DNA of 64,000 nucleotides from Candidatus Limnocylindrales bacterium. Lineage in GTDB: Bacteria > Moduliflexota > Moduliflexia > Moduliflexales > JAUQPW01. Positions 1 to 7,448 of this stretch are shown here, piece by piece. Below the pieces are notes generated by a model. It searched no databases. It saw only the letters and a program-made list of their open reading frames with translations, and had not been told where the DNA came from. The position numbers and the translations under genes were made by a program. Position 1 is the stretch's first letter. Each line of letters begins with the position of its first letter. The stretch covers positions 124,001-188,000 of the forward strand of contig DATMBG010000044.1 in NCBI GenBank assembly GCA_035559535.1, read 5' to 3'.

Positions 1-1312
1 AACCGTTAGATTCCAAAATATCCGAAACAATCCGAATAGTATAGGGGAACTCTTCACTGGTGGGAATAACCGGGGCTAAGGCTCGCTCAGCCAGATAACC
101 GTGACCTATTTCCCGTCTGCCAGGTCCTCGAAGGAATTCTACCTCACCGACGCAGAAGGGAGGAAAGTTATAATGGAGCATGAATCGCTTAGAAGCTTCC
201 CCTTGTAAATCATCTAGCCGTTGTTCATCCTCCGCAGTCCCTAAGGTAGATACTACCAGGGCCTGGGTTTGACCTCGGGTGAACAAAGCGGATCCATGGG
301 TCCGGGGTAAAAGGCCTACTTCACAGGTAATGGGACGAATATCCTTGGGTCCTCTCCCATCCGCCCGTCTTCCTTCCTCGAGAACCGCTTTACGAAGCAC
401 CTCTCTCTCTGTTTTATGGAAAGCTTCCTTGATCTCCAGGGATAAAGCTTCCAACTCTTCTTCTTCAAATCCGGCAATGGTATCCTCATAGATTTTTTTA
501 ATCTGATTCTGGTATTCCACTTTATCCGGGTAACTCTCGGCCAAATAAACCGCTTGACGGATCTTATCCATAGCCAGACTACTGACCTTCAAGGCAATGC
601 TTTGATCTTTCTCTACGGGCTTTATCTCCTGTTTGGTCACAGGGATCTGTGCAGCCAAGTCTTTCTGAAGCTTTACAATTTGCTTGATTTTTTCCTGTCC
701 ATACTCAATGGCTTCTAACATGTCTTCTTCGGGTACCTCCCTGGCATCTCCCTCCATCATAACCACAGCGTCTTCGGTCCCGGCCATCACCAAATTAATA
801 TCACTCTTCTCCAACTGCTTGTAAGGGGGATTCAGGACCCATTTCTTATCAATACGACCTATCCGAACAGCTCCTATAGGACCCATAAAAGGAATATCTG
901 AAATGGTAAGAGCTGCAGAAGCTCCAATAATAGCCAGGATATCCGGACTGTTGATTTGATCTACAGACAGGACGGTTGCAATGATTTGAATTTCATGATG
1001 ATAACCTTCTGGAAAGAGGGGTCGTACCGGTCGATCGATGAGTCTGGAAATTAAAACTTCTCGGTCACTGGGTTTACCTTCTCGCTTGATAAAACCACCT
1101 GGAATTTTACCCGCTGCATAGGCTTTCTCTCTGTACTCAACCATTAGAGGAAAGAAGTCAATGCCTTCCCGAGGTTCTTTACTTGAAACTGCCGTGACTA
1201 AAACAATGGTATCTCCCGATTGAACCCATACGGCCCCGTTGGCCTGCTTAGCCACTTTGCCGGTTTCCAGGGATAATATTCTTCCCTCTAAATCTAATTC
1301 TACTCTATACAT
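1..1312 (-). CDS. pnp: Polyribonucleotide nucleotidyltransferase (PNPase), 3' end cut by window edge
   Basis: The frame is open from the ATG at 1312 to the left edge, giving the N-terminal ~437 residues. PNPase degrades RNA phosphorolytically from the 3' end and works with RNase E or other degradosome partners in the cytoplasm. The start (MYRVELDLEGR) and the first RNase PH core (GKIPGGFIKREG, then RLIDRPVRPLFPEGY) are typical. They are followed by the helical linker and the beginning of the second core (ADGRGPKDIRPI, then LPRTHGSALFTRGQTQ). The catalytic half, KH and S1 domains lie outside the window. The gene sits 19 nt downstream of rpsO, the classical rpsO-pnp arrangement, so co-transcription is expected. 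Identification is secure. Confidence 0.97.
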   Translation of the reverse strand, partial: MYRVELDLEGRILSLETGKVAKQANGAVWVQSGDTIVLVTAVSSKEPREGIDFFPLMVEYREKAYAAGKIPGGFIKREGKPSDREVLISRLIDRPVRPLFPEGYHHEIQIIATVLSVDQINSPDILAIIGASAALTISDIPFMGPIGAVRIGRIDKKWVLNPPYKQLEKSDINLVMAGTEDAVVMMEGDAREVPEEDMLEAIEYGQEKIKQIVKLQKDLAAQIPVTKQEIKPVEKDQSIALKVSSLAMDKIRQAVYLAESYPDKVEYQNQIKKIYEDTIAGFEEEELEALSLEIKEAFHKTEREVLRKAVLEEGRRADGRGPKDIRPITCEVGLLPRTHGSALFTRGQTQALVVSTLGTAEDEQRLDDLQGEASKRFMLHYNFPPFCVGEVEFLRGPGRREIGHGYLAERALAPVIPTSEEFPYTIRIVSDILESNG

Positions 1313-1331
1313 TCTTTAAAACGCCTCCACG

Positions 1332-1601
1332 TTATTTACGTAATCCAAGTTCTTTAATAATAGCTTTATATCGCTCGATATCTTTTCTTTTAAGATATTC
1401 AAGAAGCCGACGTCGTTTACTCACTAACTTTAAAAGACCCCGCCTGGAGTGGTGATCTTTATGATGGATTTTAAAATGATCGGTTAAGTGATTAATTCGT
1501 TCAGTTAAAATAGCTATTTGGACTTCTGGGGAGCCGGTGTCGGTATCGTGCGTTTTATGGTGCTGGATAATTTCCTGCTTTCGCTCTTTAGTAACGGCCA
1601 T
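1332..1601 (-). CDS. rpsO: 30S ribosomal protein S15
   Basis: This 89-residue protein has the exact family length. It binds the central domain of 16S rRNA early in 30S assembly. The hallmark stretches are visible: [19 protein letters not shown] near the N-terminus, then [22 protein letters not shown] strong Shine-Dalgarno (GAGGAGGAGA) precedes the ATG. It lies between truB upstream and pnp downstream on the same strand, the conserved truB-rpsO-pnp order of many bacteria. Confidence 0.98.
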   Translation of the reverse strand: MAVTKERKQEIIQHHKTHDTDTGSPEVQIAILTERINHLTDHFKIHHKDHHSRRGLLKLVSKRRRLLEYLKRKDIERYKAIIKELGLRK

Positions 1602-1748
1602 GGATTTCTCCTCCTCTCTGAAATTTTAAGGCTTGAAAAGTAAAATTATTCTCATTTCAATATACTCGTAAAATTTTTCTTGTAAAGAGAAAACTGTATA
1701 AATCTTGCATTAACCCTTTATGAAAAAGATAGTTGTACCACCCTGAAG

Positions 1749-2696
1749 TTACAACGGATAAATAACTTTTACAGGCTGTACCATCCAATCTCCCTCGGGA
1801 TTCGGTACAAGCTTTACCACTGCAAAAAAATTACCCCTTGCCTCATACCCCCGGTAATAACCCGGGGAAGGGTAACTATCCTGTTGGGATTGAAGAGACA
1901 AAGAAGGCAAAAGATTAAGGGACCCTTTTGATCGGTCCAACTTTACAAAGGCCCCCCGGGCCAGAAGCCGGCTTGTTTTTTCATCAAAATAAAGGGCAGG
2001 CAGAGTTGCTAAAGCCTTATCTATGGAAATCAAATATCTTTCTGCAATCCGCTCCGGGGAAAGGGATCTTAAAGTTTCAAAGGGTACGGCCTCATCCAGC
2101 CCAAAGGATCCTACGCGGGTTCTCCTCAATTCCCAAACACAAGCCCCGCATTTTAACCGCTCACCTAAGTCTGACACTAAAGTTCGTATATAAGTTCCAG
2201 GGGAGCAGGTAACCTGAAAACTTACAAAAGGAAAACGAATCTCCAGAATCTGGATCTCATAAATGATCACTTTCCTGGGAGGACGTTCAATTTCCTGATC
2301 CTGTCTGGCCAGTTCGTAAAGTCGCTGACCCTTTATCTTAATAGCCGAGAACATAGGAGGAATCTGCTTTATTTCTCCCACGAAGCTTTGGATTTGCTCC
2401 CTTAGTTCCTCCTCAGTGACAACCACGGGCTTTTCGCATAAAACCCGACCCGTGAGATCCTGGGTATCAGTGGTAACTCCCAACTTCATGGTTACCCTGT
2501 ATTCTTTGGTTAACTCGACCAGAAATTCGACAATTCGGGTCGCTTTCCCTATACATAGGACTAAAACTCCCGTTGCATAAGGATCGAGAGTTCCTGTATG
2601 ACCGATCTTTTTAATTTTGAGAAGTCTTCGAACTTGAAGAACGACTTCATGGGAAGTCAACCCCGCAGGTTTATCAATGGGAAGCACACCGTCCAT
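1749..2696 (-). CDS. truB: tRNA pseudouridine(55) synthase TruB
   Basis: TruB converts U55 in the T-loop of tRNAs to pseudouridine. The 315-residue product is normal length. The N-terminal DKPAGLTSHE and the catalytic motif GHTGTLDPYATGVL (catalytic Asp38) are clear, followed by the family segments FVGEIKQIPPMFSAIKI and GTYIRTLVSDLG. The last ~60 residues look like a C-terminal PUA-like domain. It is first of the truB-rpsO-pnp group; 147 nt separate it from rpsO. Confidence 0.96.
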   Translation of the reverse strand: MDGVLPIDKPAGLTSHEVVLQVRRLLKIKKIGHTGTLDPYATGVLVLCIGKATRIVEFLVELTKEYRVTMKLGVTTDTQDLTGRVLCEKPVVVTEEELREQIQSFVGEIKQIPPMFSAIKIKGQRLYELARQDQEIERPPRKVIIYEIQILEIRFPFVSFQVTCSPGTYIRTLVSDLGERLKCGACVWELRRTRVGSFGLDEAVPFETLRSLSPERIAERYLISIDKALATLPALYFDEKTSRLLARGAFVKLDRSKGSLNLLPSLSLQSQQDSYPSPGYYRGYEARGNFFAVVKLVPNPEGDWMVQPVKVIYPL

Positions 2697-2776
2697 ACGA
2701 CCTATACCTCATTCACTTATTGATTACCTTATATTATACACTCCCTGTTCAACAAAAGGCGATCTTCCGAATTTTT

Positions 2777-3289
2777 TTAATCTCTGGAGATAACGATCCA
2801 TTCGGCTCCCTCAACGGTTTTATTGGGAATAACATGGAGCTTCCCTTCGCTGTCCATAATTCGGGTTTTTCGAATGTCGATACGCTGGATAACTCCCTCG
2901 ACCCCGGCGGCTTTCACTTTATAGCCGATTTCAAAGTCGTCATCGGTGACTAAGAACAACCCGGCAATGATATCTGCCGTGGTTCCAGAGGCAGCATTGG
3001 CAACGGCCAGAGCTACAAGGGCCACAGAACCTGAAACCGCCAGGGCAATCTGACTGAGCCCGAGAACCTGAAATAGGGCAGAAATCAGAATGATCCAGGC
3101 CAATATCGTCACTCCCGAAACCCCTAAAGAAACAATACTCGGAGAGATTCTTAGAGAATTTAAGATCCGATGGATAAACTTTGTAAGGATACGAATTAAA
3201 AAGCTACCGATAGCTAGCGTAATGAGGGCCCCAAGAATTTTAGGGAAATAACTGAGAATTTCATAGGCAAGAACTTCTATTCGATCCAT
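2777..3289 (-). CDS. Small MscS-family mechanosensitive channel-like protein
   Basis: A 170-residue membrane protein. I chose the ATG at 3289 (MDRIEVLAYE) because an AGGAGGT box sits just upstream; an upstream in-frame start would add 16 residues and place the ribosome site inside the gene. Three hydrophobic segments (about residues 12-35, 45-68 and 70-95) precede an MscS beta-domain with ANAASGTTADIIAGLF and the DDDFEIGYKV segment. It ends soon after the beta domain, so it lacks the large C-terminal alpha/beta vestibule of E. coli MscS (286 residues). It probably acts in osmotic pressure release, but such short forms are poorly studied. Confidence 0.8.
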   Translation of the reverse strand: MDRIEVLAYEILSYFPKILGALITLAIGSFLIRILTKFIHRILNSLRISPSIVSLGVSGVTILAWIILISALFQVLGLSQIALAVSGSVALVALAVANAASGTTADIIAGLFLVTDDDFEIGYKVKAAGVEGVIQRIDIRKTRIMDSEGKLHVIPNKTVEGAEWIVISRD

Positions 3290-3550
3290 ACTTACCTCCT
3301 GATGGGATGATAATAAAAACTTCCTTTGAGACTCCAAAGCCGAAATAACCTCCTACCAAGTTGCATTATAATTATTACGAGGAGCAAAGCAACAAAACAA
3401 TCCCTACCTGGAAAGATTGCTTTCGCGGAGTTTAACTCTGAGGTATCGAAGGGTTCACAATCACAACATCCTTTAAAAGGACAGGGGTACAAATCATTAT
3501 AGTACTTACCTCAAGGTTGTAAAGTTTCTCTTCAAAGTATGTAACTATAC

Positions 3551-3684
3551 CAATTTAGTAGGTGTCACTTTTTCTGTCTGAACACCCCCCATCCCCCCTC
3601 CAGGGGGGACTGACATAGGGTTGCTGCTGCTGAATCCCCCCTGGAGGGGGGATGGGGGGTGTTTCTTTTTCCACCTACTAAATG
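3551..3684. repeat. Palindromic MITE-like element A, copy 1
   Basis: Ends are CAATTTAGTAGGTG on the left and its near-perfect inverse on the right (13 of 14). Inside lie a near-symmetric subterminal segment (TTTTTCTG / GTTTCTTTTT) and a G/C-rich perfect inverted repeat of about 27 bp around a 27-nt centre. A second copy is at 55546-55647. There is no coding capacity. The shape suits a non-autonomous mobile element or an RNA hairpin. Confidence 0.75.
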
Positions 3685-3954
3685 GATACGGATATTCAAA
3701 GTATCGGTACTTCATAATTTCTTATTGACACTGCAATTAAACCATTGAAGTATAGAAGGGATGAAAGTGTTTGGCAAACCAACCAGAGACTCCACTCTTG
3801 ACGGCAGACGAAGACTTTGGTGAATGAGCTTTTCGTCAACGTCCTGTTTTTATGGGCGTAGACTGCTACACCTGGTCGGATTATCCACCGGCAGTAAAAG
3901 CGGAAGTGGGTTCCGCGAACATGCTACTAAACTTTTGGAGTGTTTACGAGTACA

Positions 3955-4100
3955 CTGTTTACTTAATTTTGACCTCATAGGGCTGCTTTCACCCCTCAGC
4001 TCCCCTCTTCCGCAGCATGGGAGAGGGGCCGGGGGTGAGGGTCACTTAAACATTAAGCAAAATTAAAGTAACAAAGCACTAGTACCTTGTAAAGTTAATC
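3955..4100. repeat. Repeat family B, copy 1 (GC-rich imperfect palindrome with AT-rich ends)
   Basis: A C-rich arm (CACCCCTCAGCTCCCCTC) faces a G-rich arm (GGGAGAGGGGCCGGGGGTGA) across a short loop. It is bounded by imperfect inverted ends (TTACTTAATTTTG / CAAAATTAAAGTAA) and followed by CCTTGTAAAGTTAA. Related sequence is at 28361-28590 and 19796-19857. It lies just upstream of the VOC gene. Confidence 0.6.
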
Positions 4101-4152
4101 TGGATAAATCCTTAAAAGCTCCGTCAGGAGCTGATTGTTTGGGGGCAGAAGA

Positions 4153-4560
4153 ATGAAAAAGCCAAAACTTGATCACTGCGTGATTACAGTTTCCGATTGG
4201 GAACGCTCGAATCGTTTTTATCGCGATGTACTCGGCGCGGAACTTGTGCCACTTACAACGGGCTGGGCCTACCGCTTTGGTACAGAGCAACTGAATGTTC
4301 ACGGTCCGGGGGTGCCTGGCGACCCAAATGCACGTATTCCGGTCCCTCCGGGCGGTAGCGATCTGTGCTTTGAGTGGTTAGGATCCATCGAAGAAGCGAT
4401 GGAACATCTGCGTGGGCAGAAAGTACCTATTGAAGTTGGACCAGTCGTAAGAACCGGTGCGAAAGGCAAGGGTATCAGCATCTACTTTCGAGATCCGGAT
4501 GGATCGTTAATAGAGTTTATCTCGTATGAGAGCTATCGCAAGATTGAAGAAAGAGCCTAA
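4153..4560 (+). CDS. VOC-fold (glyoxalase/dioxygenase-like) protein
   Basis: A 135-residue vicinal-oxygen-chelate protein. The N-terminal KPKLDHCVITVSDWERSNRFY and C-terminal ISIYFRDPDGSLIEFISY are typical. Candidate metal ligands are His7 of the LDH motif and the Glu of LIEF. Such proteins bind a divalent metal and act as lyases, dioxygenases or resistance proteins; the substrate cannot be read here. I chose the ATG at 4153 (MKKPKLDH) by family alignment. A TTG at 4135 would sit 4 nt from a CAGGAG box. Codon choice looks more GC-rich than the neighbours and the gene is isolated among repeats, so it may have been acquired. Confidence 0.8.
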   Translation: MKKPKLDHCVITVSDWERSNRFYRDVLGAELVPLTTGWAYRFGTEQLNVHGPGVPGDPNARIPVPPGGSDLCFEWLGSIEEAMEHLRGQKVPIEVGPVVRTGAKGKGISIYFRDPDGSLIEFISYESYRKIEERA

Positions 4561-4947
4561 CCGGGTGTCAGAGCCAAGCTTCCAGCCGTCGTACCCATAA
4601 GCTAAAAATTTAGACTATCACCTATCCCTTTAAACTTATTTTTGTATCGACAGGATAAGGAGGTGTTTTACTATTTTTAGATGAACATCTTTTCTATTAC
4701 AAAGGAGAGAGTTACAAAGTAAAGTAATGGATTAACCAGATGGATAATAGAAGCGTACAAACCCGCCGGACGGAAGTTTGGGCGAGCGGAGCTACCTATG
4801 AACTTGCGGGATACGCTAAAAGATAGGATTCAGACGACGGGGAAAATCAGGGATGATCTATATGATTACATGGCGTTTAAGGGAGTACGGTAAAATCAGC
4901 TCTCCGAAGTAACCGTTAGCTCAATCTGAATTCTGAGGACTTGGAAC
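4561..4947. other. Gene-free stretch with possible gene debris
   Basis: No complete gene. At 4740-4826 a 28-codon frame reads MDNRSVQTRRTEVWASGATYE, which recalls the beginning of some class I SAM-dependent methyltransferases (WxSGxxYE). From 4798 an overlapping frame of 31 codons ends in GKIRDDLYDYMAFKGVR. Both stop within 100 nt. This could be the eroded ends of a methyltransferase-type gene, but I hold that loosely. Confidence 0.3.
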
Positions 4948-5133
4948 TTACTCCTTTGGTGGAATCCCTTGCTTTTTTATCTCTTTCTCCGCTTCAGATT
5001 TGATCCGATCTCGCTCCCCTACGGCTTCTTGCCGAATTTTCTCAGAACAGGATTTACAAATGGAAGTAGTTTCCACCTCCACGATCCCACAAATCATACA
5101 AAGCTTTTTTTTAGCTTTTTTATTTTTATCCAT
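4948..5133 (-). CDS. Small putative zinc-ribbon protein (61 aa)
   Basis: A lysine-rich protein with two CxxC pairs (CMIC at residues 12-15 and CKSC at 26-29), followed by a charged helix (EKIRQEAVGERDRIKSEAEK). The pairs suit a single zinc site. I recall similar short proteins as uncharacterised in Deltaproteobacteria-like genomes; function unknown. The ATG at 5133 has only a weak upstream purine stretch. The charged, non-repetitive composition and paired cysteines argue for a real gene. Confidence 0.6.
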   Translation of the reverse strand: MDKNKKAKKKLCMICGIVEVETTSICKSCSEKIRQEAVGERDRIKSEAEKEIKKQGIPPKE

Positions 5134-5208
5134 TTTTTGGAGTCCGTTGTCCTTTCCGTGATCCGTTGGGGTTCATTACTTCCGATTATTTTTCTGGATC
5201 AGAGCTTA

Positions 5209-5856
5209 TTAATCCCGGACGAGGGGCTGAGGACTCCGGACTACTAAAGGTTTAAACGCTCTAAAGGTCTGGACACCTTCCTCAACCAGGCTTTTATTAT
5301 TTAAAACATCATCTTCTAAATCCACGAAACGTTGAAGTTTTAGAAAACTCTTTTCTTTTAATAAAGGGACTACCTGGGATTTATTGACGTGTTGGAGGGG
5401 AACCACATATTCGACATCCCGGACCCATTCCCAGGGACTTTGGTAGGTAGACAGGTAAAAGCCCTTATCGGCAAAGTCATCGTAGAGTTGGATAAGATTC
5501 TCTCGATGAGCTTCGGAATGTGGTCCCTGGGTCATAAGAGCAAATATAAAATAGTGACCCCACCAGAGCATCCATCGAAAGGTTAAGATATTTACTTTGT
5601 TGAAACACTTGGGATAATCCAGATAAATATAAGGAAATCCCCGATAGTGCTCCCCCTTAACAAACTGGCTATTCTTCAAATCAAATTCGGGAGGGGCAAT
5701 AAACTGAAGGTCCCGAACTTCACTTTTGAGCCGTTGATGAAGCTCCGTTAATAACGTCAGGACTTTTTGGGTAATCGAGGTTTTTAACCTGAAGAACTCA
5801 ATATTTCTTAAAACTGCTTTCTCTTCCGGGGTGAAGGTTATGAATTCAGAGTTCAT
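5209..5856 (-). CDS. Hypothetical protein (215 aa)
   Basis: I do not recognise the family. It appears soluble: a helical N-terminal half (EEKAVLRNIEFFRLKTSITQ) followed by an aromatic-rich segment (YRGFPYIYLDYPK, then LTFRWMLWWGHYFIFAL) and a WEWVRDVEYV stretch. The last residues (VVRSPQPLVRD) come from a GTCCG-type low-complexity repeat that also occupies 5140-5240, so the native C-terminus may have been replaced or extended by the repeat. No clear ribosome site precedes the ATG at 5856. A 14-bp inverted repeat lies just upstream. Confidence 0.6.
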   Translation of the reverse strand: MNSEFITFTPEEKAVLRNIEFFRLKTSITQKVLTLLTELHQRLKSEVRDLQFIAPPEFDLKNSQFVKGEHYRGFPYIYLDYPKCFNKVNILTFRWMLWWGHYFIFALMTQGPHSEAHRENLIQLYDDFADKGFYLSTYQSPWEWVRDVEYVVPLQHVNKSQVVPLLKEKSFLKLQRFVDLEDDVLNNKSLVEEGVQTFRAFKPLVVRSPQPLVRD

Positions 5857-5863
5857 GTAAGAT

Positions 5864-5932
5864 CTATACCTTTGCAGCGGTTTTAGACTTTTGTTAACTT
5901 TTAAGATCTTATCAAAAACTGCAAAGGTATAG
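5864..5932. repeat. Perfect 14-bp inverted repeat, CTATACCTTTGCAG arms
   Basis: The arms lie at 5864-5877 and 5919-5932 and are perfectly complementary around a 41-nt AT-rich centre. The left arm is 8 nt upstream of the 215-aa gene's start and the right arm is 26 nt past the Rieske gene's stop. It may be a transcription-termination or protein-binding element; no T-tract is visible. Confidence 0.5.
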
Positions 5933-5957
5933 CTAAACCCTCCCTTTACAGGCAGGA

Positions 5958-6263
5958 TTAATCGGCTATATAAACATCCGATCCTTCTACTTTAACCCTA
6001 TAGGTTTTAACCTTAGACGCCGGGTTTATGGTATTGATCCCGGTACGTACATCAAAGCGCCATCCATGCCAGGGACAGGTCACCACCGTACCATTTAAGG
6101 AACCTTCTCCGACAGGACCTCCCCGGTGGGGACAGACGGCACCAATGGCATAGCAAGTTCCATTGATCTTGAAAAGACCGACCTCTTCGCCGTTGAAATC
6201 AACAATCATCCCTTGATCTGCTGGAATCTCCTCGATTCTTGCAACCTTTACGAATTCACTCAT
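5958..6263 (-). CDS. Rieske [2Fe-2S] ferredoxin
   Basis: A 101-residue single Rieske domain of the non-haem dioxygenase-ferredoxin/NirD-like class. Cluster ligands are Cys44 and His46 (CPHRGGP) and Cys63 and His66 (CPWHGWRF). It has no membrane anchor, so it is a soluble electron carrier. It lies 60 nt downstream of an alcohol dehydrogenase gene on the same strand. No oxygenase or reductase partner is visible in this window. AGGAGGG precedes the ATG. Confidence 0.92.
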   Translation of the reverse strand: MSEFVKVARIEEIPADQGMIVDFNGEEVGLFKINGTCYAIGAVCPHRGGPVGEGSLNGTVVTCPWHGWRFDVRTGINTINPASKVKTYRVKVEGSDVYIAD

Positions 6264-6323
6264 GTTAAATCCCTCCTTCTCTTTTGGAAATCCGTTTTTC
6301 CCTGAGAAAACGGATTTCCCTGG

Positions 6324-7343
6324 CTAGGGAATCATAATCACCTTCATCGCTTTCTTCTCTGTTAAAAGTTGGATACCTTGAGAAAAGTACTCCAGGGGGA
6401 GCCGATGGGTAATCAGAGGGGTTACGTTGATCTTTCCAATTTCCAGGTACTTTAAAGCATGGGCCAGATCTGTGGGAGCTGAAGAATAACTACCGTACAG
6501 CGTAATTTCTCGATGATAGAGAACATTAGGATCTAAGAGAGCCATGGAACCGGGCGAGACACTGGCAAAACTATTGATCACCCCTCCATCTCTTACCAAT
6601 TCCAGGGACTGCATCAAGGTTTCTCCGGTTCCTGCCGTAAGTATCACAGCATCTACCCCACGTCCTTCCGAAAGCTCCAGAACCGTTCTTTTAATTTCTT
6701 CCGGTTGAGCTTTCACAACTTTAACTGCACCGGCCTGAAGGCCCATTTCAAGCCGATAATCTACAAGGTCCACACCGATAACTTGAACCTGGAACAGGCC
6801 CATCAACTGAACCATCATAAGGCCCATGGGGCCTAACCCTACAACCAGGGCTGTATCACCCGGTTGAAAATTACATCGCCTGATGCTTTTAAGGCAACAG
6901 GCCAGCGGTTCCATAAAAATCGCCTGATCATAGGATAACTGCGGAGGAATCAAAAAGGTAGTTTGATTGGTATGAAGTTCTGGAACGCGGATGTACTCAG
7001 AAAATCCGCCAGGATCTACATTTGAGGCCTTGTAGAACCGACACATGGCGTAATTTTGATGTCGGCAATAATGACAGTTGTAACAGGGGACATGATGGGC
7101 AACTACGACACGGTCCCCGACTTTAAATCGTTTGACCTGAGTCCCGGTCTTTACGACTTCACCGGCTATCTCATGGCCCAAAATGGCAGGGGGGGTAACT
7201 TTCCGGTTTAAAATTTTGACCAGGTCTGTCCCACAAATACCGCTCGCCCGGACCCTGACCAATAATTCTCCTGGACCGATTTCCGGCTCTTGCAAATTCT
7301 CAACCCGAATATCCTCTTTATCGTAATAAACCGCTACTCTCAA
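6324..7343 (-). CDS. Zinc-dependent medium-chain alcohol dehydrogenase
   Basis: A 339-residue MDR-family dehydrogenase. Catalytic zinc ligands are Cys37 (ICGTD) and the His57-Glu58 pair (GHEIAGEV). The structural zinc lobe has Cys87, Cys90, Cys93 and Cys101. The nucleotide site (VVGLGPMGLM, about residues 167-176) is followed by an acidic residue in GVDL, which favours NAD. It oxidises an alcohol or polyol; the sorbitol/threonine dehydrogenase branch is the nearest likeness, but the substrate cannot be read. It is upstream of the Rieske gene and may share its transcript. Confidence 0.88.
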   Translation of the reverse strand: MRVAVYYDKEDIRVENLQEPEIGPGELLVRVRASGICGTDLVKILNRKVTPPAILGHEIAGEVVKTGTQVKRFKVGDRVVVAHHVPCYNCHYCRHQNYAMCRFYKASNVDPGGFSEYIRVPELHTNQTTFLIPPQLSYDQAIFMEPLACCLKSIRRCNFQPGDTALVVGLGPMGLMMVQLMGLFQVQVIGVDLVDYRLEMGLQAGAVKVVKAQPEEIKRTVLELSEGRGVDAVILTAGTGETLMQSLELVRDGGVINSFASVSPGSMALLDPNVLYHREITLYGSYSSAPTDLAHALKYLEIGKINVTPLITHRLPLEYFSQGIQLLTEKKAMKVIMIP

Positions 7344-7364
7344 GTTCCGAAACTTTTTATCAAT

Positions 7365-7446
7365 CAGTATGGGAGACTAGGGAACCAGGCTATAAAAATA
7401 GCTGCCTACACCCTCGACCTCCCACACTCCCATACGCTGAGCCCTC
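7365..7446. repeat. Low-complexity array D, copy 1 (TATGGGAG / CTCCCATA units)
   Basis: A short imperfect palindrome of TATGGGAG and CTCCCACACTCCCATA units between the alcohol dehydrogenase and radical SAM genes. The same unit occurs at 29803-29872, 50930-51022 and 54285-54420. Confidence 0.5.
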
Positions 7447-7448
7447 TG

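Larger units (their letters stand above)
3290..4152. other. Gene-free repeat-rich stretch between the mscS-like and VOC genes
   Basis: About 860 nt with no convincing gene. Short open frames here have no ribosome site or recognisable motif. It holds palindromic repeat element A copy 1 (3551-3684) and repeat element B copy 1 (about 3955-4100), both described separately. Between them (3690-3950) I see nothing interpretable. Confidence 0.7.

Noticed and set aside
3292-3492. 66-aa frame on the minus strand upstream of the mscS-like gene
   Set aside because: It overlaps the true start of the mscS-like gene, has no ribosome site and no recognisable motif.
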